64,000 bases of DNA, from NCBI GenBank assembly GCA_002786225.1, contig PEQN01000002.1, positions 124,001 to 188,000 of the forward strand, written 5' to 3'. A model generated the notes under the pieces. The model had not been told where the DNA came from. It made no database searches and saw only the letters and a list, made by a program, of their open reading frames with translations. Positions 1-9,529 of this stretch are shown piece after piece. Both the position numbers and the translations under genes were made by a program. Each line of letters starts with the position of its first letter. Position 1 is the stretch's first letter. The DNA comes from Leptospira sp. Its GTDB lineage: Bacteria > Spirochaetota > Leptospiria > Leptospirales > Leptospiraceae.

Positions 1-1144
1 GAGAATCTATTTTCTTTAAGTGTCGAGTATTGATGTATTGCAGTTCTTGAATCAGGGTTTTACCCTTATTGGTAAAGGCATTCTTAAGAACCGCGCCCTG
101 TAAATCCTGTAAACTGTATGATAAATTGTAAGACTCTTCCATAAATCGAAATCGAATTTTATCTCGAAATTTTTTTAAAGTCTTAGCTATTTCATCTTTT
201 TCTCTTTCCATTAAAACTTCGAACAAAAGTGCGGCACAAGAAAAAGTAAACACAGAATGAAGGATAGCATACAAAGATCTTAGCTCATGTCTCCAAGGGG
301 AGAAATAGATTTCATCTGAGGATTTTGTTTTTAATATTTTAAATTTTTTTAAGATTACATTCAAATGATGGTGGGAATTTTCATGGATCAAATCGTCCAT
401 AGTGTCGAGAAAATCCCTACCCCAAAGATTCATATATGTAATGCCTTGTTCTGTAAAGTGACTATAGCTCACTAGATTATTAGATCTAACTAAATGAATA
501 CGATCAGTCAATATTGTAAATACTTCAAAACCTTCTGGCCACAATTCTGAAAGTTTATTTTTTGCATGGATCAATTGTAAGAATTTAGATTCTTCTGTCC
601 TTTTTATTTTGGTAAATTTTGCATCATCTAGAATTTTTCCTGTATGGGAAGGAGGTTTTAATCTATGTTTGTATTTTTTATATAATTTCGCATCTTTATT
701 AGGAAGTAAGTTGGCTTGAATTTTCAAGGCTTGGCTTAAAGACTTTTTAGCCATCTCGGATGGAAAGCTCTTCCATTTTAAATTTCTTGACTTAGCATAT
801 TGCATAAATTGTAAAGAATAGGTTGATTCTTCAGAAAAATCAGATTCCAGATTGTATAAGATTGTATCTATAACCTCGTTTTCATTTGAAGAGGATGAAG
901 AAAGATAATCCTCCATATCAGAAAAATATTGGTATTCACTAAGTTGGATAGAGACAAATTCTAAGCATGCAATCGCTTGCTTAGAATGATATAATTTTAA
1001 CATTTGCTCCAATTTGATTTTGGTGGGAGATCCTAAAGAAATTTGATTTATGAATTTTAAATTTTCATTATAAATATGATTTAAGTATTCTTCCTTCCAT
1101 TTGGTAAGCCTCTTAGAAGAAAAAAAATATAAATCAGCATTCAT
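1..1144 (-). CDS. HExxH-type putative peptide beta-hydroxylase (partial, 3' end outside window)
   Basis: An open frame of about 380 codons enters from the right at ATG 1144 and runs off the left edge without a stop. Around residue 254 it carries LIHENSHHHL, an HExxH metal-binding motif, followed about 35 residues later by SPWRHELRSLYAILHSVF, which resembles the conserved tail of the aKG-HExxH peptide-modification family. Family members are thought to be 2-oxoglutarate/iron enzymes that hydroxylate peptides, often near RiPP genes. I infer the same general chemistry here; the substrate is unknown. The start overlaps the stop of the upstream thioredoxin gene by four bases (ATGA), so the two are probably translationally coupled. 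No precursor peptide gene is visible inside the window, but the downstream flank is missing. Confidence 0.6.
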   Translation of the reverse strand, partial: MNADLYFFSSKRLTKWKEEYLNHIYNENLKFINQISLGSPTKIKLEQMLKLYHSKQAIACLEFVSIQLSEYQYFSDMEDYLSSSSSNENEVIDTILYNLESDFSEESTYSLQFMQYAKSRNLKWKSFPSEMAKKSLSQALKIQANLLPNKDAKLYKKYKHRLKPPSHTGKILDDAKFTKIKRTEESKFLQLIHAKNKLSELWPEGFEVFTILTDRIHLVRSNNLVSYSHFTEQGITYMNLWGRDFLDTMDDLIHENSHHHLNVILKKFKILKTKSSDEIYFSPWRHELRSLYAILHSVFTFSCAALLFEVLMEREKDEIAKTLKKFRDKIRFRFMEESYNLSYSLQDLQGAVLKNAFTNKGKTLIQELQYINTRHLKKIDS

Positions 1145-1671
1145 GAATAAATTTTGGTAATATACAAACGAATCCAAAAGCTAATTGGACTCAAAATTCC
1201 AGAGTCTACAAATCGAATGTTTTGGTTTTTATCCACAAAGACAGTTGTTGGGTAGCCTGTTATATTGAAATCTTGGATTTGATTCGAAGGAAGCACAAGA
1301 ACAGGAAATTGAATGTCTTTTTCCTTTAAAAAATCTTTTAACTCAGTTGGAGGGACTGAGCCTTCTTCTATAGAAACAAAATTTACATTTTTATCTTGAA
1401 TGGCACTCAGAGCAATTTTTAGGAATGGTTCATTTAGTTTACAAACAGAGCACCAAGTAGCCCAAAAATAAAAAACTGTAGCCTGCTTAGTTTTTAAATC
1501 TTTCTCTTCCGATCCTTGAATCCAAATTGAGCCGTTTAAATTCGGCACTGTCCCATGATCAGATCCCCGAAAAAATGCTAAGCTCAATGATATAAAGGTG
1601 AATCCAACAAAGAGTAACAAATATTTAATCCAAGTATTTTTCTTATGGTATCGTAAATCTTTGGCGTCCAT
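1141..1671 (-). CDS. Membrane-anchored thioredoxin-fold protein (TlpA/ScsD-like)
   Basis: A 176-residue protein with one N-terminal membrane segment (about residues 15-34) and a thioredoxin fold facing the periplasm. It shows FWATWCSVCK with the redox pair Cys74/Cys77 and the cis-proline motif GYPTT near residue 141. This pattern fits TlpA/ResA/ScsD-type thiol-disulfide oxidoreductases, which reduce or isomerise disulfides of exported proteins. I chose the ATG at 1671 over the TTG one codon upstream because GGAG sits five bases before it; the start then shares one base with the UbiA stop (TGATG). Its stop overlaps the start of the HExxH gene. The tight coupling suggests the three proteins act in one pathway, which is inference. 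Confidence 0.8.
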   Translation of the reverse strand: MDAKDLRYHKKNTWIKYLLLFVGFTFISLSLAFFRGSDHGTVPNLNGSIWIQGSEEKDLKTKQATVFYFWATWCSVCKLNEPFLKIALSAIQDKNVNFVSIEEGSVPPTELKDFLKEKDIQFPVLVLPSNQIQDFNITGYPTTVFVDKNQNIRFVDSGILSPISFWIRLYITKIYS

Positions 1672-2579
1672 CAAAACTCCGTTGGAAGATTAAACTCAAT
1701 CTTTGCATACATTACAACAAAGACAATAGCTAGCCATAAAAAACCAGAAGCAATTACGGAACGGTCAGTTAAAATAGCCTTAGTTGGATTATGACCCATA
1801 TTCTTGATATAAATTATATACAAACTTCTAAAGATCGCATAAACTACAACTGGGACAGTGTAAATCATTTTGTCCGTTCCAAGATTTTGAATGGTTGAAG
1901 GAGAAATTGTATACATGACATAGCTCATCAATGTCATAGTTGCAACGATAGACATCATAAGATCCAAGAAAGATGTTGAGTATTCATTAAGTATTTTTCT
2001 GTGTTTACCAGCATTCCCTTCTAAAAGATCCAGTTCTCCTCTTCGTTTACTAAATCCCCAAAATAGAGATAACATAAATGTGCACAACAGCAGCCATGAA
2101 GAAAATGCAACATCAATGACAATCGCTCCAGCAATGGCACGCAGAACGAAACCTATACTAATACTCATCACGTCTAAAATTACTTGGTGCTTCAAGTATT
2201 TGCTATAGACTATATTAAATAATAAATAAAATAAAACTATAAATGCAAAACCATGATTTAGAACATAGGATGCAATTAAGGCTAATGGCAATATAATAAG
2301 GGTTATAGCAAGTGCAATGGATCCATCAATTGCACCTGAAGCTATTGGACGCTTCTTCTTCTCTGGGTGTCTAACATCTTCTTCTCTATCTAAATAATCA
2401 TTAATAACATATTGACAAGATGCGATTATCGAAAAGAGAAAAAAGGCAAAAACTACACTTATGAATGCTGATTGGTCTGTTATTTTCTTTCCAAAGAGAA
2501 TCCCTGCAAATAGGATAATATTCTTTATCCATTGCGGGACTCTCATTAAGAGAAGATAATTGTAAAAGATTTTTTTCAA
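1671..2579 (-). CDS. UbiA-family prenyltransferase (decaprenyl-phosphate phosphoribosyltransferase-like)
   Basis: A 302-residue polytopic membrane protein with about eight hydrophobic segments. The signature NDYLDREED (residues 60-68) followed by HPEKKKRPIASG is the Asp-rich, Mg-binding motif of the UbiA superfamily. The HP-K-RPIASG form and the QWIKN opening resemble enzymes that transfer phosphoribose to polyprenyl phosphate, rather than quinone-type enzymes. The true acceptor cannot be read from the sequence. The start is TTG with AAGGA seven bases upstream; an ATG at residue 12 is possible but would remove part of the first conserved stretch. Three bases separate it from the preceding gene, and it overlaps the thioredoxin gene by one base. 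Confidence 0.75.
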   Translation of the reverse strand: MKKIFYNYLLLMRVPQWIKNIILFAGILFGKKITDQSAFISVVFAFFLFSIIASCQYVINDYLDREEDVRHPEKKKRPIASGAIDGSIALAITLIILPLALIASYVLNHGFAFIVLFYLLFNIVYSKYLKHQVILDVMSISIGFVLRAIAGAIVIDVAFSSWLLLCTFMLSLFWGFSKRRGELDLLEGNAGKHRKILNEYSTSFLDLMMSIVATMTLMSYVMYTISPSTIQNLGTDKMIYTVPVVVYAIFRSLYIIYIKNMGHNPTKAILTDRSVIASGFLWLAIVFVVMYAKIEFNLPTEF

Positions 2580-2582
2580 AAA

Positions 2583-3599
2583 TCAATCCTTAAATTTATA
2601 GCGTTCTTCTGTGATTCTAGTTTTTAGAATAATTTTTTTGGCATTTGTAATGGGAGAAGTCTTTAATACAAAGTAAGGATTGGAACCTGTACTGACCATC
2701 TCAACAAAACCTCCAGGTTTTGCTTTACCTGCCTTGAGATCATTCATCTCTCCAATACTTGCATAATCCTTAATTAGAAAATTTTCATTTAACACAAAAT
2801 CTCTTTTGTAGAGGACCTTATCTTTCTCGTCGAAAATAGTAAGTTCAGATATAGAAAATTTCATCCTTCTTTGGTCTACTGGATCAATTCTTATACTTGA
2901 AAATGCTATGGGCGTACTTATCCCGAAATTATATTCAACCCATTCACCTTTCTTACTTTTCTGGACAGGAAGAGTAAGAGCATTGGCTTCTATTCCAACA
3001 GGACTTTCATCGCTTAACAAAAATAATTGAGCCTTGCCATCTTCAAAATCAGGATATTTCACTTTTTGATAAATGATAGAGCCAACAACCAAAGAAAAGA
3101 TACCAAGCAAAGTGCCAACTTGAACTCTCCATCTTTTCTTTACATCATCTAAGCTAGTATGCAATTCAGATCTACGGATTTGTTTTAGATATTTTTCTAA
3201 GCCAACCAAAATTTCTGCTAACTGTTCTTCACAAAGTTCTGCATTTTCCTCATTGATTGCTAATTCTTTAATACCGAGTAATTCTTTCTGATCGGAAAAC
3301 AATTTGGAAAGAGAATCAGGCAAGGAAGAAATTTTGGAAGCGATTTCTTTAGAATCCTTGGCTGGATGAAAATTTTTGTATTCTGCTATAACATTGAATA
3401 AATCCAGTAAAAGCAACTCAGATAGAACAAAAGAATCTGCAGATTTCCCATTTGAATTTATGATCTCAACTGTCTCCATACGAGAATAAATTGCTTCTAA
3501 CTTTTCGGATAATACATTTTTGTGAGATTCCTTCTTAGCTTCTTCCTTGCTAAGCTCAGGTCTCTTCCAATCAATTTTAAAATAATCTTTTACTTTCAT
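2583..3599 (-). CDS. Single-pass membrane protein of unknown function
   Basis: A 338-residue protein that I do not recognise. The N-terminal 150 residues are charged and helical, probably cytoplasmic. A single membrane segment (about residues 162-182) follows, then an acidic C-terminal domain rich in beta-type sequence that should lie in the periplasm. The extracellular part may resemble a carbohydrate-binding or discoidin-like fold, but I see no decisive motif. I place the start at ATG 3599, where GGAG lies just upstream, instead of the TTG nine codons earlier. It lies between the potassium channel and the UbiA gene on the same strand and probably shares their transcript. Confidence 0.65.
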   Translation of the reverse strand: MKVKDYFKIDWKRPELSKEEAKKESHKNVLSEKLEAIYSRMETVEIINSNGKSADSFVLSELLLLDLFNVIAEYKNFHPAKDSKEIASKISSLPDSLSKLFSDQKELLGIKELAINEENAELCEEQLAEILVGLEKYLKQIRRSELHTSLDDVKKRWRVQVGTLLGIFSLVVGSIIYQKVKYPDFEDGKAQLFLLSDESPVGIEANALTLPVQKSKKGEWVEYNFGISTPIAFSSIRIDPVDQRRMKFSISELTIFDEKDKVLYKRDFVLNENFLIKDYASIGEMNDLKAGKAKPGGFVEMVSTGSNPYFVLKTSPITNAKKIILKTRITEERYKFKD

Positions 3600-3645
3600 A
3601 ATCTCCAAATTATCCCTTAGAATCAAAATTTCAATCTAAAAACAC

Positions 3646-5286
3646 TTATCCAACCTGGATCTTGACTCCATCATCATCACCCATTCTAGGAACTCCAGTA
3701 TGCCCTGTTGCAGCAATGAGTATTGTAAAAATTCCGATTCTTCCTACAAACATAACTAGGCAATAAAACAATTTCTCTACATCGCCCAAGGTTGGGGTAA
3801 GACCCAAAGAAAAACCTACTGTGGAAAATGCTGAAATCAATTCAAAGAAGATTACGTGCAAAATGTGCTCATTTTGATTTAGTAAGGTCAGAAATAAAAA
3901 TATTAAAGCGATTATCGTTGTCGCAAGGAAGTAAACCCTTATACTAATTGCTATGGAATTCTTCGAAACAATTTCACCGAACAAACGAACGCTCTTAGCT
4001 GGATTGATCACATTCTTTAGATAAGCTAATAGAATTACAACCGTAGTAATCTTAACCCCTCCAGCGGTTCCCTGAGGACCACCACCAATAAACATGAGCA
4101 CAATAATCATAACAATTGTAGGATCATTAACACCCGATAAATCAATAGAATTAAAACCAGCTGTTCTGGAACAAACGGATATAAAAAAAGCATTCGCAAA
4201 TTTGACGGCTGGCTCCATTCCATATAAGGTATGAGGATTAGAAGATTCTTGTAATAAGACAAAGAATGTGCCCAAGGTTAAAAGCCCTAAAGTTCCATAG
4301 AGTAAGATCTTCCATTGGATCTTATTCGAACTTCCCAACAAATGGCTGTCATACTCTGTTATGTTTTCATCCAAGGAATGGGATATTTTCAGAATTATTG
4401 GAAAAAAACGAGGCAGCTCCTCTCTTTCGGGATGATCCATAATTTTGCGAACATAATAGGTTTCTAAATTAGCTTCCACGTAAAACATTATCCTATGCAG
4501 AGATTGCAGAAGAATCTTCTCAACATAAATGATCACAGGAAAGCCTATACCACCTAATATTACTAGCCCTGAAATTATATAAAGTGAACTTGGGTAGTAG
4601 GCTATGATAGAAAGGTCATCTAGTATAGAAAAACCAGCATTATTGAAAGCTGAAATAGAAGTAAAGAGACTAAGAAAAAATCTATCCACATTTTCAGGAA
4701 TATTTTCTGGAAAATTAACATAGATTAAATAGGTACCTATTGCCTCTATAGTAAATGAAATATTGATAATAGAAAATAGCACACGAAGGACAGTAGGTTC
4801 ATCCTTTTCTTTAGAAATTGTATCAGTTGAGGAGTTTTGCTTACCAGCAATTGAATCCTCATCCTTTCCTAAACTCTCCGCTTCTATACTAGAATTATTC
4901 TCTTCCTCTGAGTTTATACTAGCGCCTGATTCTTCTGTGGAATCTATAGCATCTTTTATGAATTGATGAAATTTTGTATTTCTCGATAAACCTTTTAATA
5001 TTAAAATGCCAATTACAACAGTAAATGTTATAATCCCCAATCCACCTAATTGGATTAAGATCATAATTGTCAGTTGGGTTAGAAAATTTAATTCCGATAA
5101 AGGAACGGGCGTAAGTCCTGTAACACAAACGGAAGAAGCAGAGAGATAAAAAGAGTCAACATAAGACAAGGCACCTTTTTCAAATCCATAGATAAAAAAA
5201 CTACCTACCAAGATTAGAAGAAAGAATCCTCCTACTACGGATCTGGCAACTGAGAACCGACTTAAGAATTCCATGAACCATTTCAT
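3646..5286 (-). CDS. Potassium uptake channel subunit, KtrB/TrkH family
   Basis: A 546-residue integral membrane protein. It shows the four selectivity-filter-like P-loops expected of the Trk/Ktr/HKT family: [10 protein letters not shown] near residue 52, [18 protein letters not shown] and SAFSTVGFS, each set between hydrophobic segments. Family members form dimeric K+ (or Na+) channels gated by a cytoplasmic TrkA/KtrA RCK subunit. No RCK gene is present in the window, so the partner must lie elsewhere. An unusual hydrophilic, Glu/Ser/Asp-rich insertion of about 50 residues (roughly 113-165) sits in a cytoplasmic loop after the first P-loop unit. The gene diverges from fusA, and the two share the roughly 100-bp region between 5287 and 5384. 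Confidence 0.85.
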   Translation of the reverse strand: MKWFMEFLSRFSVARSVVGGFFLLILVGSFFIYGFEKGALSYVDSFYLSASSVCVTGLTPVPLSELNFLTQLTIMILIQLGGLGIITFTVVIGILILKGLSRNTKFHQFIKDAIDSTEESGASINSEEENNSSIEAESLGKDEDSIAGKQNSSTDTISKEKDEPTVLRVLFSIINISFTIEAIGTYLIYVNFPENIPENVDRFFLSLFTSISAFNNAGFSILDDLSIIAYYPSSLYIISGLVILGGIGFPVIIYVEKILLQSLHRIMFYVEANLETYYVRKIMDHPEREELPRFFPIILKISHSLDENITEYDSHLLGSSNKIQWKILLYGTLGLLTLGTFFVLLQESSNPHTLYGMEPAVKFANAFFISVCSRTAGFNSIDLSGVNDPTIVMIIVLMFIGGGPQGTAGGVKITTVVILLAYLKNVINPAKSVRLFGEIVSKNSIAISIRVYFLATTIIALIFLFLTLLNQNEHILHVIFFELISAFSTVGFSLGLTPTLGDVEKLFYCLVMFVGRIGIFTILIAATGHTGVPRMGDDDGVKIQVG

Positions 5287-5384
5287 CTAGGCAAGTATGG
5301 AAAACACTACAGAAAACCCAACCAAAATTCCTTTACAAGAGAGGTCGATTTACCAGATTGGTAATAATTAAAATTGAGGAAACT

Positions 5385-7496
5385 ATGAGCACTGCCACAT
5401 TTACCCCTTCTGAGAAATTACTCAAGACTAGAAATATAGGGATTTCTGCACACATCGATTCAGGGAAGACAACCTTAACAGAGCGTATTTTATTTTATAC
5501 AAATCGTATCCATGCTATCCATGAAGTTCGAGGAAAGGACGGAGTGGGAGCTAAGATGGATTCTATGGATCTTGAAAGAGAACGTGGAATTACAATTCAA
5601 TCTGCTGCAACGTATTGCACTTGGAAAGATACTTCTATCAACATCATTGATACTCCAGGTCACGTTGACTTCACAATAGAAGTTGAGAGATCTCTAAGAG
5701 TTCTTGACTCAGCTATTATGGTTCTATGCGGAGTAGCTGGAGTTCAATCTCAATCCATCACTGTTGACAGACAGATGAAAAGATACAATGTTCCGAGACT
5801 AGCTTTTATCAACAAATTGGATAGAACAGGTGCCAATCCTTGGAAAGTCATTAGTCAGCTACGCGAAAAGCTTCATTTGAATGCTCACGCTATCCAACTA
5901 CCCATAGGTTTAGAGAATGATCTCAAGGGTGTAGTTGATTTAGTAACCATGAAAGCTCTTTATTTTGAAGGAGAGAATGGTCTACAAATCGTTGAGAAAG
6001 AAATTCCTGAAGAATTAGTTGAATTAGCAAATGAAAAAAGAGAAGCCTTGCTAGATGCTGCATCTTTATTTTCTGATGCATTAACAGAAGCTATGCTAGA
6101 AGGTGAACCAACACCTGAATTGATTAAAGAAGCCATTCGCAATGGGGTCCTTGCTTTGAAATTAGTTCCTGTCTTCATGGGTTCTGCATTTAAGAACAAA
6201 GGAGTTCAGACCCTGCTTGATGGTGTCGCTGATTATCTTGGATCTCCTATGGACGTTAAGAACACGGCTATGGAAATAGGAAATGAAGATTCAGAAATTA
6301 CTTTAATCTCTGATGCTGAGAAGCCTTTGGTTTGTCTTGCTTTCAAATTGGAAGATGGACGTTATGGTCAGCTGACCTATATCCGTGTCTACCAAGGAAA
6401 AATCCAGAAAGGTATGGCAATTTACAACTCTTCCACTGGAAAGAAGCACAACGTGGGACGACTTGTACGTATGCATTCCAATGAAATGGAGGAAATCGCC
6501 TCAGCAGAAGCAGGTGATATAGTAGCCTTGTTTGGTATAGACTGTGCATCTGGGGATACATTCACAGATGGTAAGTCGAAGTTGACTATGGAATCTATGT
6601 TTGTTCCAAATCCTGTGATTTCCTTAACGATTGAGTGTAAAGAATCTAAGCAATTAGCAAATCTCGCCAAGGCCCTCAACCGATTTACAAAAGAAGACCC
6701 AACCTTCCAGACAGAGGTCGACCAAGAATCTGGTCAGACCATCATCAAAGGAATGGGTGAGTTGCACTTAGAAGTTTATATTGAAAGAATGAAAAGGGAA
6801 TACGGTGTTGATTTAGTTACTGGAGCACCTCAGGTTGCCTTCCGTGAAACCATCACCCAAAGAGCTGATTTCGATTATACCCACAAAAAACAAACTGGTG
6901 GTCAGGGACAATTTTCCAGAGTGGCTGGCTACCTTGAGCCTATTCCTGCTGAAGAAGGAAAAGACTACGAATTTGTGGATAACATTGTTGGTGGATCTAT
7001 TCCACGTGAATACATAGGTTCCTGTGATAAAGGATTTAGATCTTGTCTTCCAAGAGGAAGTCTAATTGGATTTCCTATCATTGGTGTTCGAGCTGTTATC
7101 AATGATGGAGCCTACCATGATGTGGACTCTTCTGATATGGCTTTCCAAATTGGAGCAAGATATGGATTTAGACAAGGCTTTTCCAAAGCGAATCCAATTA
7201 TCTTAGAACCGATTATGAAAGTAGATGTGGAAGGACCTTCGGAATTCCAAGGAGCTATATTGGCTTCCTTGAACCAGAGACGTGGTGTTATCCAGAACAC
7301 AACCGAAGAAGATAACTACTGCAAGGTAGAAGCTGAGGTTCCTCTTTCGGAAATGTTTGGTTACTCTACAGTGCTTAGATCTTCCACCCAGGGTAAGGCT
7401 GAATTTGCTATGGAATTTGCAAAATATTCCCAAGTTCCAAGAAACGTAGCTGAAGAATTGATGAAGAAATACAAGGTTAATAATTCAGAAGAATAA
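5385..7496 (+). CDS. fusA: Translation elongation factor G, spirochaete/mitochondrial type
   Basis: A 703-residue GTPase that moves tRNA and mRNA through the ribosome. G motifs are clear: AHIDSGKTT (22-30), the RGIT switch, DTPGH (89-93) and NKLDRTGA (143-150). Domains II to V follow in normal order, and the length is standard. AHIDSGKTT, with Ser in place of the usual Ala, and the [13 protein letters not shown] region are closer to mitochondrial EF-G1 than to the common bacterial EF-G, matching the spdEFG1 branch. I chose ATG 5385, preceded by TTGAGGAAACT, over an ATG nine codons upstream that has no ribosome-binding site. A strong hairpin terminator lies just downstream. Confidence 0.93.
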   Translation: MSTATFTPSEKLLKTRNIGISAHIDSGKTTLTERILFYTNRIHAIHEVRGKDGVGAKMDSMDLERERGITIQSAATYCTWKDTSINIIDTPGHVDFTIEVERSLRVLDSAIMVLCGVAGVQSQSITVDRQMKRYNVPRLAFINKLDRTGANPWKVISQLREKLHLNAHAIQLPIGLENDLKGVVDLVTMKALYFEGENGLQIVEKEIPEELVELANEKREALLDAASLFSDALTEAMLEGEPTPELIKEAIRNGVLALKLVPVFMGSAFKNKGVQTLLDGVADYLGSPMDVKNTAMEIGNEDSEITLISDAEKPLVCLAFKLEDGRYGQLTYIRVYQGKIQKGMAIYNSSTGKKHNVGRLVRMHSNEMEEIASAEAGDIVALFGIDCASGDTFTDGKSKLTMESMFVPNPVISLTIECKESKQLANLAKALNRFTKEDPTFQTEVDQESGQTIIKGMGELHLEVYIERMKREYGVDLVTGAPQVAFRETITQRADFDYTHKKQTGGQGQFSRVAGYLEPIPAEEGKDYEFVDNIVGGSIPREYIGSCDKGFRSCLPRGSLIGFPIIGVRAVINDGAYHDVDSSDMAFQIGARYGFRQGFSKANPIILEPIMKVDVEGPSEFQGAILASLNQRRGVIQNTTEEDNYCKVEAEVPLSEMFGYSTVLRSSTQGKAEFAMEFAKYSQVPRNVAEELMKKYKVNNSEE

Positions 7497-7532
7497 AACC
7501 CTTGCTAGAGAAACTGAATTAAGAGAATAAAG

Positions 7533-7572
7533 CCCTCGTTTTTTATGATGATTCTTCATAAAAAAGCGGGGG
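7533..7572 (+). terminator. Rho-independent terminator after fusA
   Basis: A long hairpin with arms ccctcgttttttatga and tcataaaaaagcggggg separated by a six-base loop. It has only a short T-run after it. It starts 36 bases after the fusA stop and should separate fusA from the LysM gene. Confidence 0.75.
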
Positions 7573-7621
7573 TTTCTCATATCTGAGGTAGTTTTGATCC
7601 GAAAATAAGAAAGAACGTTTT

Positions 7622-8266
7622 ATGAAATCTTTCTTCCTTTTTATTATACTTTTTCTTCTAAGCTTTACAGGATTGATTGCTGAGATTCTACACTTTAAAT
7701 CCTACCAAGTTCAGTCCAAGGATACTCTCTTCTCTATCTCACAAAAATTTAAAATTACAACCAAAGACATCTACCGATGGAATGAAAAAAAAATAAAGGA
7801 TCCACGCTTATTTGTAGGAGAAAGTTTACGTATTCCTGTTTTTAAAACTTCAGAAAGTATCCAAACAAAAAACCTCGTTCAAAATTCCCAACAAACTTCT
7901 ACAAATTTTCTTTATCCACTAGAAACCAAATCAAAAATAGAAATAGATTTTTCTAATATATCCTATGCTCCTCACAAGGGCGTTCTCTTCCATAGTCCAT
8001 CTCAAACGGAAAATGTTCTATCAATAGATTCAGGAAAGGTTGTTGCAATAGATTATATGGATGGCTATGGTAACTATATTATTATGCAGCACTATGGTGG
8101 TTTCTATTCAATTTATGGTAATCTCTCCAAAGTCTTGGTTATTGAAGGTCAAACAGTTTCTAGAGGAAATCGAATTGGAAATATCTCCAAAGAAAAAGGA
8201 CTTTATTTTCAAATCTCAAATAAGGATAAACCATTGAATCCAATGGAAGTGATTCGGAATGGATAA
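7622..8266 (+). CDS. LysM plus degenerate LytM (M23-like) exported protein
   Basis: A 214-residue protein with a signal peptide (residues 1-20), a LysM peptidoglycan-binding domain (about 26-75, with YQVQSKDTLFSISQKF and the closing VGESLRIP) and a C-terminal M23/LytM fold (about 115-210). The catalytic M23 motifs are lost: the HxxxD position reads HKGVL and the HxH position reads YFQ. It therefore probably cannot cut peptidoglycan and may instead activate an amidase, as EnvC and NlpD do. That role is inference. Its last eight bases overlap the start of the following amidohydrolase gene. Confidence 0.8.
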   Translation: MKSFFLFIILFLLSFTGLIAEILHFKSYQVQSKDTLFSISQKFKITTKDIYRWNEKKIKDPRLFVGESLRIPVFKTSESIQTKNLVQNSQQTSTNFLYPLETKSKIEIDFSNISYAPHKGVLFHSPSQTENVLSIDSGKVVAIDYMDGYGNYIIMQHYGGFYSIYGNLSKVLVIEGQTVSRGNRIGNISKEKGLYFQISNKDKPLNPMEVIRNG

Positions 8267-9518
8267 TAATTTTGTGAATTGGGAAATTCAAAATGCAGAT
8301 CTTGTCGGAATGGAAGGATCAACCAAGAAAAATATTTTTATAAAAAACGGTAAATTCGATAGCATACAAGATGAGCTTAGTAATTCTGATGTAGCCCTCT
8401 TTGATGCAAAAGATTTATTTCTCTACCCTGCTCTAATCAATAGTCATGATCATATGATAGCCTCTTACTCACCAAAAGTGGGTGGTAAGGTAAAATGCAA
8501 CAATTGGCTTTCTTGGGACAATGAATTAAAATCTTCTTTGGTTTTTTCAGAAAGACAGACTTTAGATATAAGTGATTTGTACCAACTTGGAGCATACCGT
8601 AACCTGCTTGGTGCAACAACTACTGTTATGGATCATATTCCTCATTTTGTGAATCGATCACAAATAGATGGTTTGTTGGTTCGCTTGGTGAAAGACTATA
8701 CTTTATCACATTCTATTTGCTCATATAGCTTAGGTTGGGGAGATGGGGCTGAGATTGAATACAGTTTAGCCAAACAAAAAAAAATTCCATTTGTAACTCA
8801 CCTTGGAGAAGGTTTTGATGAAGAATCCCTAAGATCTTTCGAAAGTCTAAAGAAGCAAAATGCACTCGGAGAATTCTCTGTTCTTGTTCATTGCCTTCCT
8901 TTTGGAGCCAAGGAAGCAAAAGAAATTGCGCAGGCTAATGCAAATTTGGTATGGTGTCCCAGTTCTAACTTGCATATCTTTGGTAAGACTACTAACATTG
9001 AATCCTTTCTTGATGCTAAAGTTAATATTTCTTTGGGAACCGATCTTGCGATGGCGGGTTCTGAAAATATGCTTGCTGAAATGAAGCTAGCACACACTCT
9101 TTTGCAAGAAACAAAATATAAGAAAAATGCAGCTCAAATTCTATTTCAGATGGTCACAGCAAATGCGGCCCAGTCCCTTCAATTGTCAAAAAATCTAGGG
9201 TCTGTGAATGTAGGAAAAGCTGCTGATTTTTTCTTATTGAAAAAGAAATCCGAGAACCCCTATGAAAACCTTTTGCTCTCTGAGCCAGAAGACATCGTTC
9301 TCCTTGCCAGAGATGGTAGACCAGTCTTTGGAAAAGGAAGCCTAGAATCACTCTTTCAAGAGCTTCAGGTAGTCTCTGAGACGATTTACTTGGGAAAGAA
9401 AGATACAGAAAATTTCCAAATCCTAGGATCTCCAAAAAATGTCATGAAAAAGCTACAATCCTCACTTGGTTATAAAAAGGATTTGGCATTTTTGCCATTA
9501 GTGGAATCAATAGTTTAA
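8259..9518 (+). CDS. Amidohydrolase-superfamily metal-dependent hydrolase/deaminase
   Basis: A 419-residue protein with the metal ligands of the cytosine deaminase/chlorohydrolase-like amidohydrolases. The HxH pair is in INSHDHM (about residue 65), followed by THLGEG, VHCLP and the late aspartate in LGTDLAMAG. The small beta domain at both ends and the final KAADFFLL stretch also fit. Relatives deaminate or hydrolyse ring amines such as S-adenosylhomocysteine, methylthioadenosine or guanine; I cannot pick a substrate. The start overlaps the upstream LysM gene by eight bases, so they are probably co-transcribed although no functional link is obvious. Confidence 0.75.
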   Translation: MDNNFVNWEIQNADLVGMEGSTKKNIFIKNGKFDSIQDELSNSDVALFDAKDLFLYPALINSHDHMIASYSPKVGGKVKCNNWLSWDNELKSSLVFSERQTLDISDLYQLGAYRNLLGATTTVMDHIPHFVNRSQIDGLLVRLVKDYTLSHSICSYSLGWGDGAEIEYSLAKQKKIPFVTHLGEGFDEESLRSFESLKKQNALGEFSVLVHCLPFGAKEAKEIAQANANLVWCPSSNLHIFGKTTNIESFLDAKVNISLGTDLAMAGSENMLAEMKLAHTLLQETKYKKNAAQILFQMVTANAAQSLQLSKNLGSVNVGKAADFFLLKKKSENPYENLLLSEPEDIVLLARDGRPVFGKGSLESLFQELQVVSETIYLGKKDTENFQILGSPKNVMKKLQSSLGYKKDLAFLPLVESIV

Positions 9519-9529
9519 GAGGAACAGAT

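Noticed and set aside
5960..7433. Several minus-strand frames within fusA
   Set aside because: All are shadows of a conserved EF-G coding region.
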